Source of the DNA: BJGV01 sp964013575
Lineage (GTDB): Bacteria; Pseudomonadota; Gammaproteobacteria; Burkholderiales; Nitrosomonadaceae
DNA length: 22,912 bases
Direction: 5' to 3'
NCBI GenBank assembly: GCA_964013575.1
Contig: CAXGWP010000022.1
Location: 1 to 22,912, forward strand
Position 1 is the stretch's first letter. Every line of letters starts with the position of its first letter. This document shows, in pieces, positions 14,675 through 21,865 of this stretch. The notes under the pieces are model-generated. The model searched no databases. It was not told the origin of the DNA and worked only from the letters and a program-made list of their open reading frames with translations. Both the position numbers and the translations under genes were made by a program.

Positions 14675-15121
14675 ATGAAATTTGTTTACAACGATGGAGG
14701 ACGAAAACAATCTGGCTACAAAGGAACGGCTGGCGATTGTGTTACCAGGGCAATCGCAATCGCAAGTGAGTTACCATACCAAGAGGTCTATGAAGCTATG
14801 GCACATGGTAATTCTACTCAACGCAAATCTAAGCATGATACAAAGAAGCGTACCCGAACCGCTAGAAATGGCATAAGTACGAGCCGAAAATGGTTCAAGG
14901 ACTATATGGCTTCAATAGGTTTTAAGTGGACTCCAACAATGCAGATTGGGTCTGGTTGCAAAGTACACCTCAAACCTGATGAGTTGCCAAAAGGCAGACT
15001 CATTGTTGCTGTCTCCAAACATTACACAACAATGATTAATGGAGTTATTAATGATCTTTGTGATCCATCGAGAAACGGAACAAGGTGCGTCTATGGTTAT
15101 TGGAAGAAAGGAGGTAGGTGA
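14675..15121 (+). CDS. Papain-like/C39-like small cysteine-peptidase fold protein (148 aa)
   Basis: I choose the ATG at 14675 over the GTG at 14672, because the GAGGAGG is better spaced. The sequence matches a widespread phage family of small papain-like proteins. An N-terminal GDCVTRAIAIAS segment places C22 at the start of a helix as the likely nucleophile. A later SKHYTTMING segment has H116, and the last strand carries DLCDP and CVYGYW, with the Asp completing a Cys-His-Asp set. The central part is basic (RKSKHDTKKRTRTAR). The fold could be a peptidase, a deamidase or a transglutaminase-like enzyme acting on a host protein; the substrate is unknown. The residue assignments are my reading of the pattern. 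Confidence 0.65.
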   Translation: MKFVYNDGGRKQSGYKGTAGDCVTRAIAIASELPYQEVYEAMAHGNSTQRKSKHDTKKRTRTARNGISTSRKWFKDYMASIGFKWTPTMQIGSGCKVHLKPDELPKGRLIVAVSKHYTTMINGVINDLCDPSRNGTRCVYGYWKKGGR

Positions 15122-15303
15122 TGCCACTAAGTAATCAACAACAATTAGAATATGTAAAAAGCTACTTACAAAATTTACAAGAAAGAGATGTAGAAGCTGC
15201 TGAAGAAGAAGATGTACAACTCTCAGTAGCTATTCATTTTTTAGAAGAAGTAACAGAAACAGTAGCAAATATTGATTTCAAGGAGACTAAAGATGAAAGA
15301 TAA
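15121..15303 (+). CDS. Small acidic helical protein (60 aa)
   Basis: AAAGGAGG lies before the ATG, which shares a base with the preceding stop (TGATG); an in-frame GTG three bases earlier is a less likely start. Rich in Glu, Gln and Ala and predicted as two helices (DVEAAEEEDVQLSVAIHFLE). It overlaps the next gene by 11 nt. No family is recognised. Confidence 0.6.
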   Translation: MPLSNQQQLEYVKSYLQNLQERDVEAAEEEDVQLSVAIHFLEEVTETVANIDFKETKDER

Positions 15304-15595
15304 TGAAATGACAGACGACCAGATAATAAAAAATAGAGAAGAAAAATATGGGCCACCTTTAGATTGTTTTAATACTTGGGCAAAAATATGTACAGCCTTA
15401 GATAATTACGCAAAAGAATCTCCTTGGGAAAATAAAGCTCACCTATATGCATTAAAGATGGCAGCGTTAAAAATGGTTAGATCTGTTTGGAATCCGTCTA
15501 CACTCGATAATTATCCAGATGGTAGAAATTATTTCTCTATCGCTCAGATGTGCAGTAGAGATGCAATTGCTAAGGGGAAAGGAAAACATGAATGA
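15293..15595 (+). CDS. Conserved phage protein resembling DUF6378 (100 aa)
   Basis: The start at 15293 has AAGGAGAC before it; the frame is open from a TTG at 15272, which I reject. The pattern is a charged helix with NREEKYGPPLDCFNTW, then a helix with ALKMAALKMVRS, then a DNYPDGRNYFSIA end. This is the layout of the phage DUF6378 family (R-x3-YG, K-hhR, D-x-Y-D-x3-Y) that I know only as a family of unknown function. The stop overlaps the start of the primase-helicase (ATGA). Confidence 0.6.
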   Translation: MKDNEMTDDQIIKNREEKYGPPLDCFNTWAKICTALDNYAKESPWENKAHLYALKMAALKMVRSVWNPSTLDNYPDGRNYFSIAQMCSRDAIAKGKGKHE

Positions 15596-17751
15596 AAAAA
15601 TATCATCCGTTTTCCGAAAAAATAGTCAATATCTTAGCTCGAAAAGTTAATAATGATAACCGTCATTTCTTTAGAGTATTAACAGCTTATTATTTATCCA
15701 AAGTAGCATCAATGATGAGATGTAATATTTTAACAAATGACCGAGACGTCATTCCAGTTAACACTTATGTATTAAACTTAATGGTATCAGGAACAGGTAA
15801 AGGGCATTCAACTAATATTCTAGAACGTGAATTCGTAGCACATTTTAAAAAAGAATTCCTAAATACTATTTTTCCTAGAAAAGCCGAAGAAAATATGCAG
15901 ACATTAGCTCAAGAAAGAGCGGAATGGCGAATTAATACTGGACAAAGTTTAGTTCCACTAGAAGAAGAATACAATACGCAATTAGCTAAATTTCAAGCCC
16001 ACTTTGAAAGATTAGGAGAATTGGCATTTAGCTTTGATAGCGGAACTTCTCCAGCTGTTAAACAAATGCGAGAAAAATTATTACTTGCTTCAGCAGGATC
16101 CATGAATCTAGAACTAGACGAAGTTGGATCAAACTTGTCTGCAAATGTAGATGTATTAAATGTATTTTTAGAGTTATACGATGTAGGACTAGTTAAACAA
16201 AAACTCACAAAAAATACGAGTGAGAATATTAGATCAGAGGAATTACCTGGTAATACACCTACTAATCTAATGATGTTTGGTACACCTACTAAATTATTAG
16301 ATGGTGGACGAATAGAAGAAGAATTTAAACAATTCTTAGAAACAGGATACGGTCGTAGATTACTGTACGGATACACTATAGATAATCATAGGACTAAGTA
16401 CGCATCTGCACAAGAACGGTATAAAATGATGGTAGACGAAAATTTAGCGAAAGAAATGCTAGATATACAAAGAACCTTTACAGATTTTGCAAAAAGGCCT
16501 TTTAATCCTATTTTACGCATGTCTGAAGAAAATTCGATCTATCTAATTGAATATCAAATGAAATGCGAAGAACTCGCAGACGATATGAAAGATCATATGG
16601 CCATCCATAAGGCTGAAATGATACATCGGTATTACAAAGCTAACAAACTAGCTGGAGCATATGCGTTTACCGACAATAGTACGGAAATTACTCAAGATCA
16701 CTTAGATTATGCTATTAGCCTAGTTGAAGACTCTGGAGAAGCCTTTCATACATTAATGCGAAAACAAGGCTCATATGAGCGTTTAGCTCATTATTTAGCT
16801 GATTGTGATAATGAGGTAACTCAGCATGAATTAATGGAAGAATTGCCATTTTATAAAGGCACAGAGCTACAGAGGAAAGACCTAATGACATTGGCTACAT
16901 CCTTTGGATATAGGAATAATATCATAATCAAAAAGCGAACATTAGACGAAATTGAGTTCTTTATTGGCGAAACTCTAGCCGAGACAGATCTTAATAAATT
17001 GACAGTAAGTATTAGTAAAGAATTAGCTTATAACTACAAAACAGACTATCCGCCATTTGACTTATTACATAAATTGACTACAGCAGATGGCTATCATTAT
17101 GCTGCTCATGGATTTGTAAATGGACATAGAACTACTGAAAATGTCATAGCAGGATTTGATTTACTTATTCTGGATTGTGATGGGGATGTTTCTATGTCTA
17201 CGGTTAAGGTGTTGTTGGAAGATTATACATTTCTAATGTCAACAACTAAGAGACATACATCTGAAATAAATAGATTTAGACTTATTTTACCCTTGTCTCA
17301 CAGGCTTAAATTGTCTCCAGGGGACTACTCTAAATTTATGATAAATGTGTTTGAATGGTTACCTTTTCCAGTTGATGAAGGAGCCAAAGACATAGCTAGA
17401 AAATGGGCTTCTTTTCCTGGAGTTTATGAATATAACCAAGGAAGCGTTCTTGACGCCACAATGTTTATCCCAGAAACTAAAAGAGCCGATGAAACAAGGG
17501 CTCAAATTACAACAGATGGGGTTAATAATATTGAGAGATGGTTTTACAATCATACCTCAACAGGCAATAGAGCTAATCACTTGTATAGATACGGAATGGT
17601 ACTCATTGATGCAAAATTACCATTAGGAGATATCGTAGAAAAGTTAGAAGCATTTAATAGTAGATTAGATAATCCTTTACCAGAAGAACAATTTAGGAAT
17701 AGTACAATTAAATCCATTTCTAAAGAATTCACAAAAAGGAGGGCAATTTAA
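15592..17751 (+). CDS. Primase-helicase: DUF3987-like ATPase with a C-terminal AEP-type primase domain (N4 gp42-like)
   Basis: The 719-residue protein has two modules. Residues about 40-450 form a P-loop helicase core of the DUF3987 type: Walker A SGTGKGHS (K70), Walker B LELDE (D176-E177), and a conserved GTPTKLLDGG segment followed by GYGRRLLYGY, which may hold the arginine finger. After a linker, residues about 500-640 look like an archaeo-eukaryotic-type primase: LILDCDGD with D528 and D530, then STTKRHTSEINRFRLILPL (His and basic residues), then DEGAKDIARKW with D600. The C-terminus is helical. If so, it makes RNA primers and unwinds DNA at the fork, like N4 gp42. The domain order, helicase first and primase second, is unusual. 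Confidence 0.75.
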   Translation: MKKYHPFSEKIVNILARKVNNDNRHFFRVLTAYYLSKVASMMRCNILTNDRDVIPVNTYVLNLMVSGTGKGHSTNILEREFVAHFKKEFLNTIFPRKAEENMQTLAQERAEWRINTGQSLVPLEEEYNTQLAKFQAHFERLGELAFSFDSGTSPAVKQMREKLLLASAGSMNLELDEVGSNLSANVDVLNVFLELYDVGLVKQKLTKNTSENIRSEELPGNTPTNLMMFGTPTKLLDGGRIEEEFKQFLETGYGRRLLYGYTIDNHRTKYASAQERYKMMVDENLAKEMLDIQRTFTDFAKRPFNPILRMSEENSIYLIEYQMKCEELADDMKDHMAIHKAEMIHRYYKANKLAGAYAFTDNSTEITQDHLDYAISLVEDSGEAFHTLMRKQGSYERLAHYLADCDNEVTQHELMEELPFYKGTELQRKDLMTLATSFGYRNNIIIKKRTLDEIEFFIGETLAETDLNKLTVSISKELAYNYKTDYPPFDLLHKLTTADGYHYAAHGFVNGHRTTENVIAGFDLLILDCDGDVSMSTVKVLLEDYTFLMSTTKRHTSEINRFRLILPLSHRLKLSPGDYSKFMINVFEWLPFPVDEGAKDIARKWASFPGVYEYNQGSVLDATMFIPETKRADETRAQITTDGVNNIERWFYNHTSTGNRANHLYRYGMVLIDAKLPLGDIVEKLEAFNSRLDNPLPEEQFRNSTIKSISKEFTKRRAI

Positions 17752-17773
17752 ACTTTACCGAAGGGGCACAAAA

Positions 17774-18397
17774 ATGAGAAAAAAATATAAGAATAAGAAG
17801 GAACCTAAAGTAGAAGTAATAACTAGAATGCCTAGTATATTACATGCACCACAAACACAGGCATTAATAAGTCATATTCAGAATCTTAAACCTATTTCAG
17901 CCGAAGATGCAAAGCGATTCCCACATAGAGTATGGGATAGAGCAGTAATAGATACATTAGCAGGTGGGGACACACGAGGTAGTAAACCCGGTAATAAGAA
18001 AAAATATTTAGAAGAAGCTAGAAAATATTGTTTTGCACAACACAGTATACTGCTTACTGCTGTTAAGAATGTGGGCTTACGAAGACTAACTAGTGCAGAA
18101 ATGATAGTTAAGGGCGAAAGAAATAGAGATAAAAGTAATACTAATGAGCGAAAAGATGCTCATATGATTAAGAATTGCGTAAGCTCTACAGAATTATCTC
18201 CAACTGATAAAAAGAAACGTGACGCTTTATTGTTAAATCTAAAAGGACGGGAAATTATGAGCCGACCGTCTACATTTCAAGCACAATTACAACATATACA
18301 ACAGAATAATAAAAGCTTACCACTAGGAGGCAAAGATGGTATAGCAGCATTAGAAGTACTTAAACGAGTCTTACTTGAAGAGAAGGAGAAAAAATGA
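17774..18397 (+). CDS. Basic hypothetical protein (207 aa)
   Basis: AAGGGGC lies before the ATG. The protein is strongly basic at its start (MRKKYKNKKEPK) and through a Lys/Arg-rich middle (KPGNKKKYLEEARKY, RGERN-like segment), which suggests binding of nucleic acid or of the SSB/primase complex. The middle has two short repeats of the RxxxDA type. No domain is recognised. It lies between the primase-helicase and the RecA-like ATPase, and its stop overlaps that start, so it probably belongs to the replication module. Confidence 0.6.
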   Translation: MRKKYKNKKEPKVEVITRMPSILHAPQTQALISHIQNLKPISAEDAKRFPHRVWDRAVIDTLAGGDTRGSKPGNKKKYLEEARKYCFAQHSILLTAVKNVGLRRLTSAEMIVKGERNRDKSNTNERKDAHMIKNCVSSTELSPTDKKKRDALLLNLKGREIMSRPSTFQAQLQHIQQNNKSLPLGGKDGIAALEVLKRVLLEEKEKK

Positions 18398-19128
18398 TTA
18401 ATAACCATTTATTACTAGTATCAGGCAAATCTGCTTCAGGCAAAAGTGCTAGCTTGATAGACTTAGATAAACCTGAAGGAGTTATGTATTTAAATTGTGA
18501 AAATGGAAAAAAGTTACCATTTAAAAGCAAATTTAAAGAATACATTGTTACTGATCCCGCTCAAGTATATGAAGCTTTTAAAGAAGCGGAAAAAAATGAA
18601 AAGTTAAAAAACATACATACGATAGTAATTGATAGTCTTACGTATCTTATGGATATGTATGAAAGTACTAAAATAGTACCATCTACAAATAGGCAACAGT
18701 CATGGGGAGATTACTATCAGTATATGAGAATATTAATGTCTCAAATAGTAGCTAAGTCTACTAAAAATGTAGTATTTCTAGCACACAGTTCAGATGTGTT
18801 AAACGAAGCCGAACACGTTACCGAAACCAAAGTTATGGTTAAAGGGGCTTTAAAAAATATCGGTATAGAAAGTTTCTTTACTACGGTTATATCCACAAAG
18901 AAACTATCTTTAGAAAAGTTAGATGATAAGAATGCTAACTCTCCATTATATAAAGTTACTGATGAAGAGAAAGACTTAGGATTTAAATATGTATTTCAAA
19001 CTAGAATAACTAAAGACTCAATACATGAACGGATCCGATCTCCTAGAGATATGTGGACTACAAAAGAAACATATATAGATAATAATTTACAAAATGTAAT
19101 TAATAAACTTCATGAACATTACAAATAA
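18394..19128 (+). CDS. RecA-fold ATPase, Sak4-like
   Basis: AGAGGAG precedes the ATG, which overlaps the previous stop (ATGA). The 244-residue protein has a Walker A of GKSASGKS (K17), a Walker B at VIDSLTYL with D80, and a His-containing sensor segment (FLAHSSDV) after it, followed by a beta-strand-rich core. This matches the phage Sak4 group of single-strand-annealing or recombinase-like ATPases, which often sit next to an SSB, as here. It would promote strand exchange or annealing during replication-dependent recombination. Confidence 0.83.
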   Translation: MINNHLLLVSGKSASGKSASLIDLDKPEGVMYLNCENGKKLPFKSKFKEYIVTDPAQVYEAFKEAEKNEKLKNIHTIVIDSLTYLMDMYESTKIVPSTNRQQSWGDYYQYMRILMSQIVAKSTKNVVFLAHSSDVLNEAEHVTETKVMVKGALKNIGIESFFTTVISTKKLSLEKLDDKNANSPLYKVTDEEKDLGFKYVFQTRITKDSIHERIRSPRDMWTTKETYIDNNLQNVINKLHEHYK

Positions 19129-19136
19129 GGAGAACT

Positions 19137-19376
19137 ATGAGCCATCCAGGAAATGACACAATTATAGACAATAAACGAGATACCATTACTATAGATGCGT
19201 CAAGAATCAAATTAATAGATGATATGGTTTATGTAGCTACTAAAATGGGAATTGGAGTAGTACAAGAAATTGCCGCAGAAACTCTAAATAGAAAACCAGG
19301 TATGTCTGTTAAAGAGTTTACAAAAGTACTAGACGAATACCTAGAAAAACAAGAAGAATTAAAGAATCGCCACTAG
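19137..19376 (+). CDS. Small hypothetical protein (79 aa)
   Basis: ATAAGGAG precedes the ATG. The N-terminal 20 residues are polar, followed by ITIDASRIKLIDDM and a helical end with LDEYLEKQEEL. Such small genes between a Sak4-like ATPase and an SSB gene could encode a loader or adapter, but I can support only its existence. Ends 62 nt before the SSB start. Confidence 0.58.
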   Translation: MSHPGNDTIIDNKRDTITIDASRIKLIDDMVYVATKMGIGVVQEIAAETLNRKPGMSVKEFTKVLDEYLEKQEELKNRH

Positions 19377-19438
19377 CCATGGTGTTTTAAGAAGGGAGCA
19401 TAAGCTCAATCAATCACTTTAAACTAAGGACATAAATT
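19377..19438 (+). promoter_or_regulatory. 62-nt leader of the SSB gene, possible promoter or translational control
   Basis: This is one of the few true gaps in the block. It contains a short hairpin (GAGC 19396-19399, loop ATAA, GCTC 19404-19407), a direct CAATCAATCA repeat, and an AAGGA before the SSB ATG. A separate start of transcription or translational control of SSB is plausible but not shown. Confidence 0.3.
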
Positions 19439-20170
19439 ATGAGTGAATGGGAACTACCAAAAAATGTGGAAACGCAATCCATAGAACGTGTAGGTGGAGG
19501 CGGATTTGCATGGGAATCTGGTGTATATGATGCAACTGTTAAAATGGTTTATCTTAATCAGTCTGCATCTGAAGCCGTAAGTTTTAATATTATTCTGGAA
19601 AATTCAGAAGGTAAGGAGCTAAGAGAAGCCTTCTGGATTAAATCAGGAAAAGCTAAAGGGAACAAAACCTACTACACAAAAGATGGTAAAGATTATCCAC
19701 TTCCAGGATACTCAATTGCTAATTCTATGTGCGTAGCAGTTTCAGGAGATCCATTAGCAAAATGCATGGATTCTGCTGAGAAAAAGACTGTTAAAGTTTG
19801 GGACTCGGAGAAAAAACAGGAGGCACCTGCCGAACGACCAGTACTAATGGGGCTAGTTAATAAGCCAGTTAAAGTAGCTGTTCATCAAGTTATAGAAAAT
19901 AGGCAAGTGAAGAATGAGTCTACTGGAAAATATGAACCAAGTGGACAGACCCGGACTGTAAATGAATGCAAGTTCTTTGGTAACAAAGATGGCAAAACTG
20001 CTGAAGAAATTATTAATAAGACTGAAGCAGTTAAGTTTGATAAATGGGCTGAAAAGAATACAGGCTCAGTTATTAATAAAGCAACTAATACGCCTAAAGG
20101 TAGTAATTCTGCTGCAAGTATTATGGGTAGTACACCCACAGACCCAGCAGATTCACTATTTGCTAACTGA
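19439..20170 (+). CDS. Single-stranded DNA-binding protein (N4 gp45-like)
   Basis: The 243-residue protein starts with a short acidic stretch, then an OB-fold-like series of strands (GVYDATVKMVYLNQSASEAVSFNIILENSEG), a loop segment with aromatic residues (KTYYTKDGKDYPLPGY), a second strand-rich block (PVKVAVHQVIENRQV), and a Ser/Thr/Asn-rich spacer with a short acidic end (DPADSLFAN). This tail is like the C-terminal interaction tail of SSB proteins. In N4 the SSB is needed for replication, recombination and for transcription by the middle RNA polymerase, so here it would work with the polymerase at 2108 and the Sak4-like ATPase upstream. Confidence 0.78.
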   Translation: MSEWELPKNVETQSIERVGGGGFAWESGVYDATVKMVYLNQSASEAVSFNIILENSEGKELREAFWIKSGKAKGNKTYYTKDGKDYPLPGYSIANSMCVAVSGDPLAKCMDSAEKKTVKVWDSEKKQEAPAERPVLMGLVNKPVKVAVHQVIENRQVKNESTGKYEPSGQTRTVNECKFFGNKDGKTAEEIINKTEAVKFDKWAEKNTGSVINKATNTPKGSNSAASIMGSTPTDPADSLFAN

Positions 20171-20643
20171 TGTTAGTTGTAGGGATAGACCCAGGTACTA
20201 ATGGAGCAATCGCTGTACTGGATTCTGCGAATCCAGACAGCGTTGCTCTACTTAATTTAAAGAATAATGAAGTTTGGTACATATGGCACTGGCTAAATGA
20301 CCTAAAATTAGTAGAAAAGAAATGTAGAGTATGGGTAGAAGACGTACATTCTATGTATGGTATGTCAGCTAAATCTAATTTTGGATTTGGTAGAAATTTT
20401 GGAACCGTACTTACGATTGGAGAGTTACTTACAGGAACTTTTCCGAGAACAGTTACACCTAAAATATGGCAAAAATACATAGGAGTAACTGTCAAAGGTA
20501 AAGCTATCAAAAAAGACGTAGCTAAGATAGCTAAAGGCTTATACCCTAACGCTGAACTATATGGTAAGAGAGGTGGTCTATTAGATGGCAGAGCCGATGC
20601 ATTAATGATTGCCTATTATGGATTAAGACATAGACGATTATGA
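20170..20643 (+). CDS. RuvC-like Holliday junction resolvase
   Basis: A 157-residue protein with the RNase H-fold nuclease core. The first strand is VVGIDPGTNGA with D7, the second acidic residue is E57 in VWVEDVHSM, and the C-terminal helix carries D139 and D143 (LLDGRADALMIAYYG). These match the four acids of RuvC. It would cut branched DNA before packaging, resolving recombination intermediates made by the Sak4 and nuclease genes. The start overlaps the SSB stop (TGATG), and no Shine-Dalgarno is visible upstream, so it may depend on re-initiation after SSB. Confidence 0.85.
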   Translation: MLVVGIDPGTNGAIAVLDSANPDSVALLNLKNNEVWYIWHWLNDLKLVEKKCRVWVEDVHSMYGMSAKSNFGFGRNFGTVLTIGELLTGTFPRTVTPKIWQKYIGVTVKGKAIKKDVAKIAKGLYPNAELYGKRGGLLDGRADALMIAYYGLRHRRL

Positions 20644-21224
20644 AAGAAAAATCATTTACTATAAAAAATCATATAGGAATATTTGATAATTATTTTTCAG
20701 ATCAGCTTTGTGATAATTATATCCAGTATTTCGATAAGCTAAAAATGATTGATCGAAACACACTTGAATTTGTACAAGATCAACATCAAAGTCTCGTAAC
20801 GAGTTTATATGGAAATGATTTGGATATTAGCTCACTAGGAATTGTTGATTTTCATAAAGTATTTTGGAATGACTGTTATCCACAATATGTTGAGGCATAT
20901 CCGATTATTAAACAATTTCAAAAACATGCAATTTTTGATTTAAAGATTCAAAAAACTGAAAAAGGCCAAGGCTATCATGCATGGCATACTGAAATGATGT
21001 CAGCAGCAACTCGTGATAGGTTCGTAGTCTTTTCATTATTTTTAAATGATGTAGAAGAAGGAGGAGAAACGGAATTTTTACACCAAAGTGTAAGAATCAA
21101 AGCTATAAAAAACAGATTTATTTTATTTCCAGCAACATACACACATGTACATCGAGGCAACCCACCGTTATCAGGAACAAAGTATATTATAACAGGATGG
21201 GTTGAATTCGGATCTCATGATTAA
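20640..21224 (+). CDS. 2-oxoglutarate/Fe(II)-dependent oxygenase (prolyl 4-hydroxylase-like, phage type)
   Basis: The 194-residue protein carries the double-stranded beta-helix signature of phage P4H-type oxygenases: WHTE (H116, E118) for the first metal ligands, then LFLNDVEEGGETEF, then FPATYTHVHRGNPP with H171 as the distal His, and K181 ten residues later for 2-oxoglutarate. The usual triad is HxD...H; here the acid is Glu (HxE). These enzymes hydroxylate proteins or nucleic-acid bases, and in phages the substrate is usually unknown. The start overlaps the RuvC stop (ATGA) with only a weak GGATT before it, so translation may be coupled. Confidence 0.85.
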   Translation: MKEKSFTIKNHIGIFDNYFSDQLCDNYIQYFDKLKMIDRNTLEFVQDQHQSLVTSLYGNDLDISSLGIVDFHKVFWNDCYPQYVEAYPIIKQFQKHAIFDLKIQKTEKGQGYHAWHTEMMSAATRDRFVVFSLFLNDVEEGGETEFLHQSVRIKAIKNRFILFPATYTHVHRGNPPLSGTKYIITGWVEFGSHD

Positions 21225-21233
21225 GGAGGAAGA

Positions 21234-21704
21234 ATGAAAATAGAAATAGATATAGATATTGAATCTATAGTAAGAGAAGCACTAAAGAAAAAACAATCAG
21301 CTGGTTTAAATTCACTAATTGAAGAAGGAGTTTCTATACCCGTAGAAGCTCCTACTAATAGTAGATCTAAATGGGAGTATGGCCGTAGAAATGGAAGACG
21401 TAGATCTCCCGAAGAAATGGCATTACATGAAGAAGAAAGGAGACTTGGACGTAGACTAACTCCAGAAGAAAAGGGGGCAGTTAAAGGAAAAGTTTCTATT
21501 GAGGACTCTATTGAAACAAAAGTAAAAGAAGATACTATCAGGAAAGATCGGATTCAAAAATTAGCAGAAGAGGGTTTAGCTGCAGCATCTAAAGAACTAG
21601 AAGCAGAGCGACTAGACAAAGCACCCGAAAGCGGTGAAAAAGTCATAGACACAGAAATTCCAAAAACGGAAGATCTAACTAAGTTAGATTCCCTGTTCTC
21701 ATGA
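21234..21704 (+). CDS. Charged helical protein with tandem GRR-(S/T)PEE repeat (156 aa)
   Basis: AAGGAGGAAG precedes the ATG. Residues 1-20 are an acidic-to-basic helix. A23-I29 (AGLNSLI) is the same as in the giant virion protein. The middle holds a near-repeat (GRRRSPEEMALHEEER then GRRLTPEEKGAV), very basic then acidic, and the last 40 residues are acidic, ending DSLFS, like the end of the SSB (DSLFAN). No known domain is recognised. Its place at the end of the replication block, beside the virion RNA polymerase position, suggests a scaffold, packaging or polymerase-interacting role, but this is inference. Confidence 0.65.
   Translation: MKIEIDIDIESIVREALKKKQSAGLNSLIEEGVSIPVEAPTNSRSKWEYGRRNGRRRSPEEMALHEEERRLGRRLTPEEKGAVKGKVSIEDSIETKVKEDTIRKDRIQKLAEEGLAAASKELEAERLDKAPESGEKVIDTEIPKTEDLTKLDSLFS
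21300..21321 (+). repeat. Inverted-repeat copy 1, shared with the giant virion-protein gene
   Basis: Starting GCTGGTTTAAATTCA, with one mismatch and then TAATTG, this 22-bp segment is 21/22 identical to the opposite-strand segment at 22449-22470. It encodes AGLNSLI in both genes. Confidence 0.75.
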
Positions 21705-21865
21705 CGCACTTAAAAAGTATTTTATATACGATAGTAGCTGTTATAGTTTTACTTGCTAGTCTCCTATTATTACCAGTAGCTATAGTAGTAATAGGAGGAA
21801 TAGTACTGTACTTTGTTATTAGAGTATTATTGTGGGAACCGCCAGAAGAAGATTCTAGATTCTAA
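21701..21865 (+). CDS. Small membrane protein (54 aa) at the convergent junction
   Basis: The ATG overlaps the previous stop (ATGA), with no clear Shine-Dalgarno, so coupled translation is likely. Residues about 7-44 are almost entirely hydrophobic (ILYTIVAVIVLLASLLLLPV, then AIVVIGGIVLYFVIRVLL) with a Pro near the middle, enough for one long or two short transmembrane helices. The end is acidic (WEPPEEDSRF). Size and topology would fit a holin-like or envelope-acting peptide, but there is no lysis gene beside it to support this. Its TAA overlaps the stop of the leftward gene. Confidence 0.6.
   Translation: MTHLKSILYTIVAVIVLLASLLLLPVAIVVIGGIVLYFVIRVLLWEPPEEDSRF

Noticed and set aside
15993..16376. 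127-aa minus-strand ORF inside the primase-helicase gene
   Set aside because: It lies over Walker B and the helicase core and has no ribosome binding site; shadow frame.
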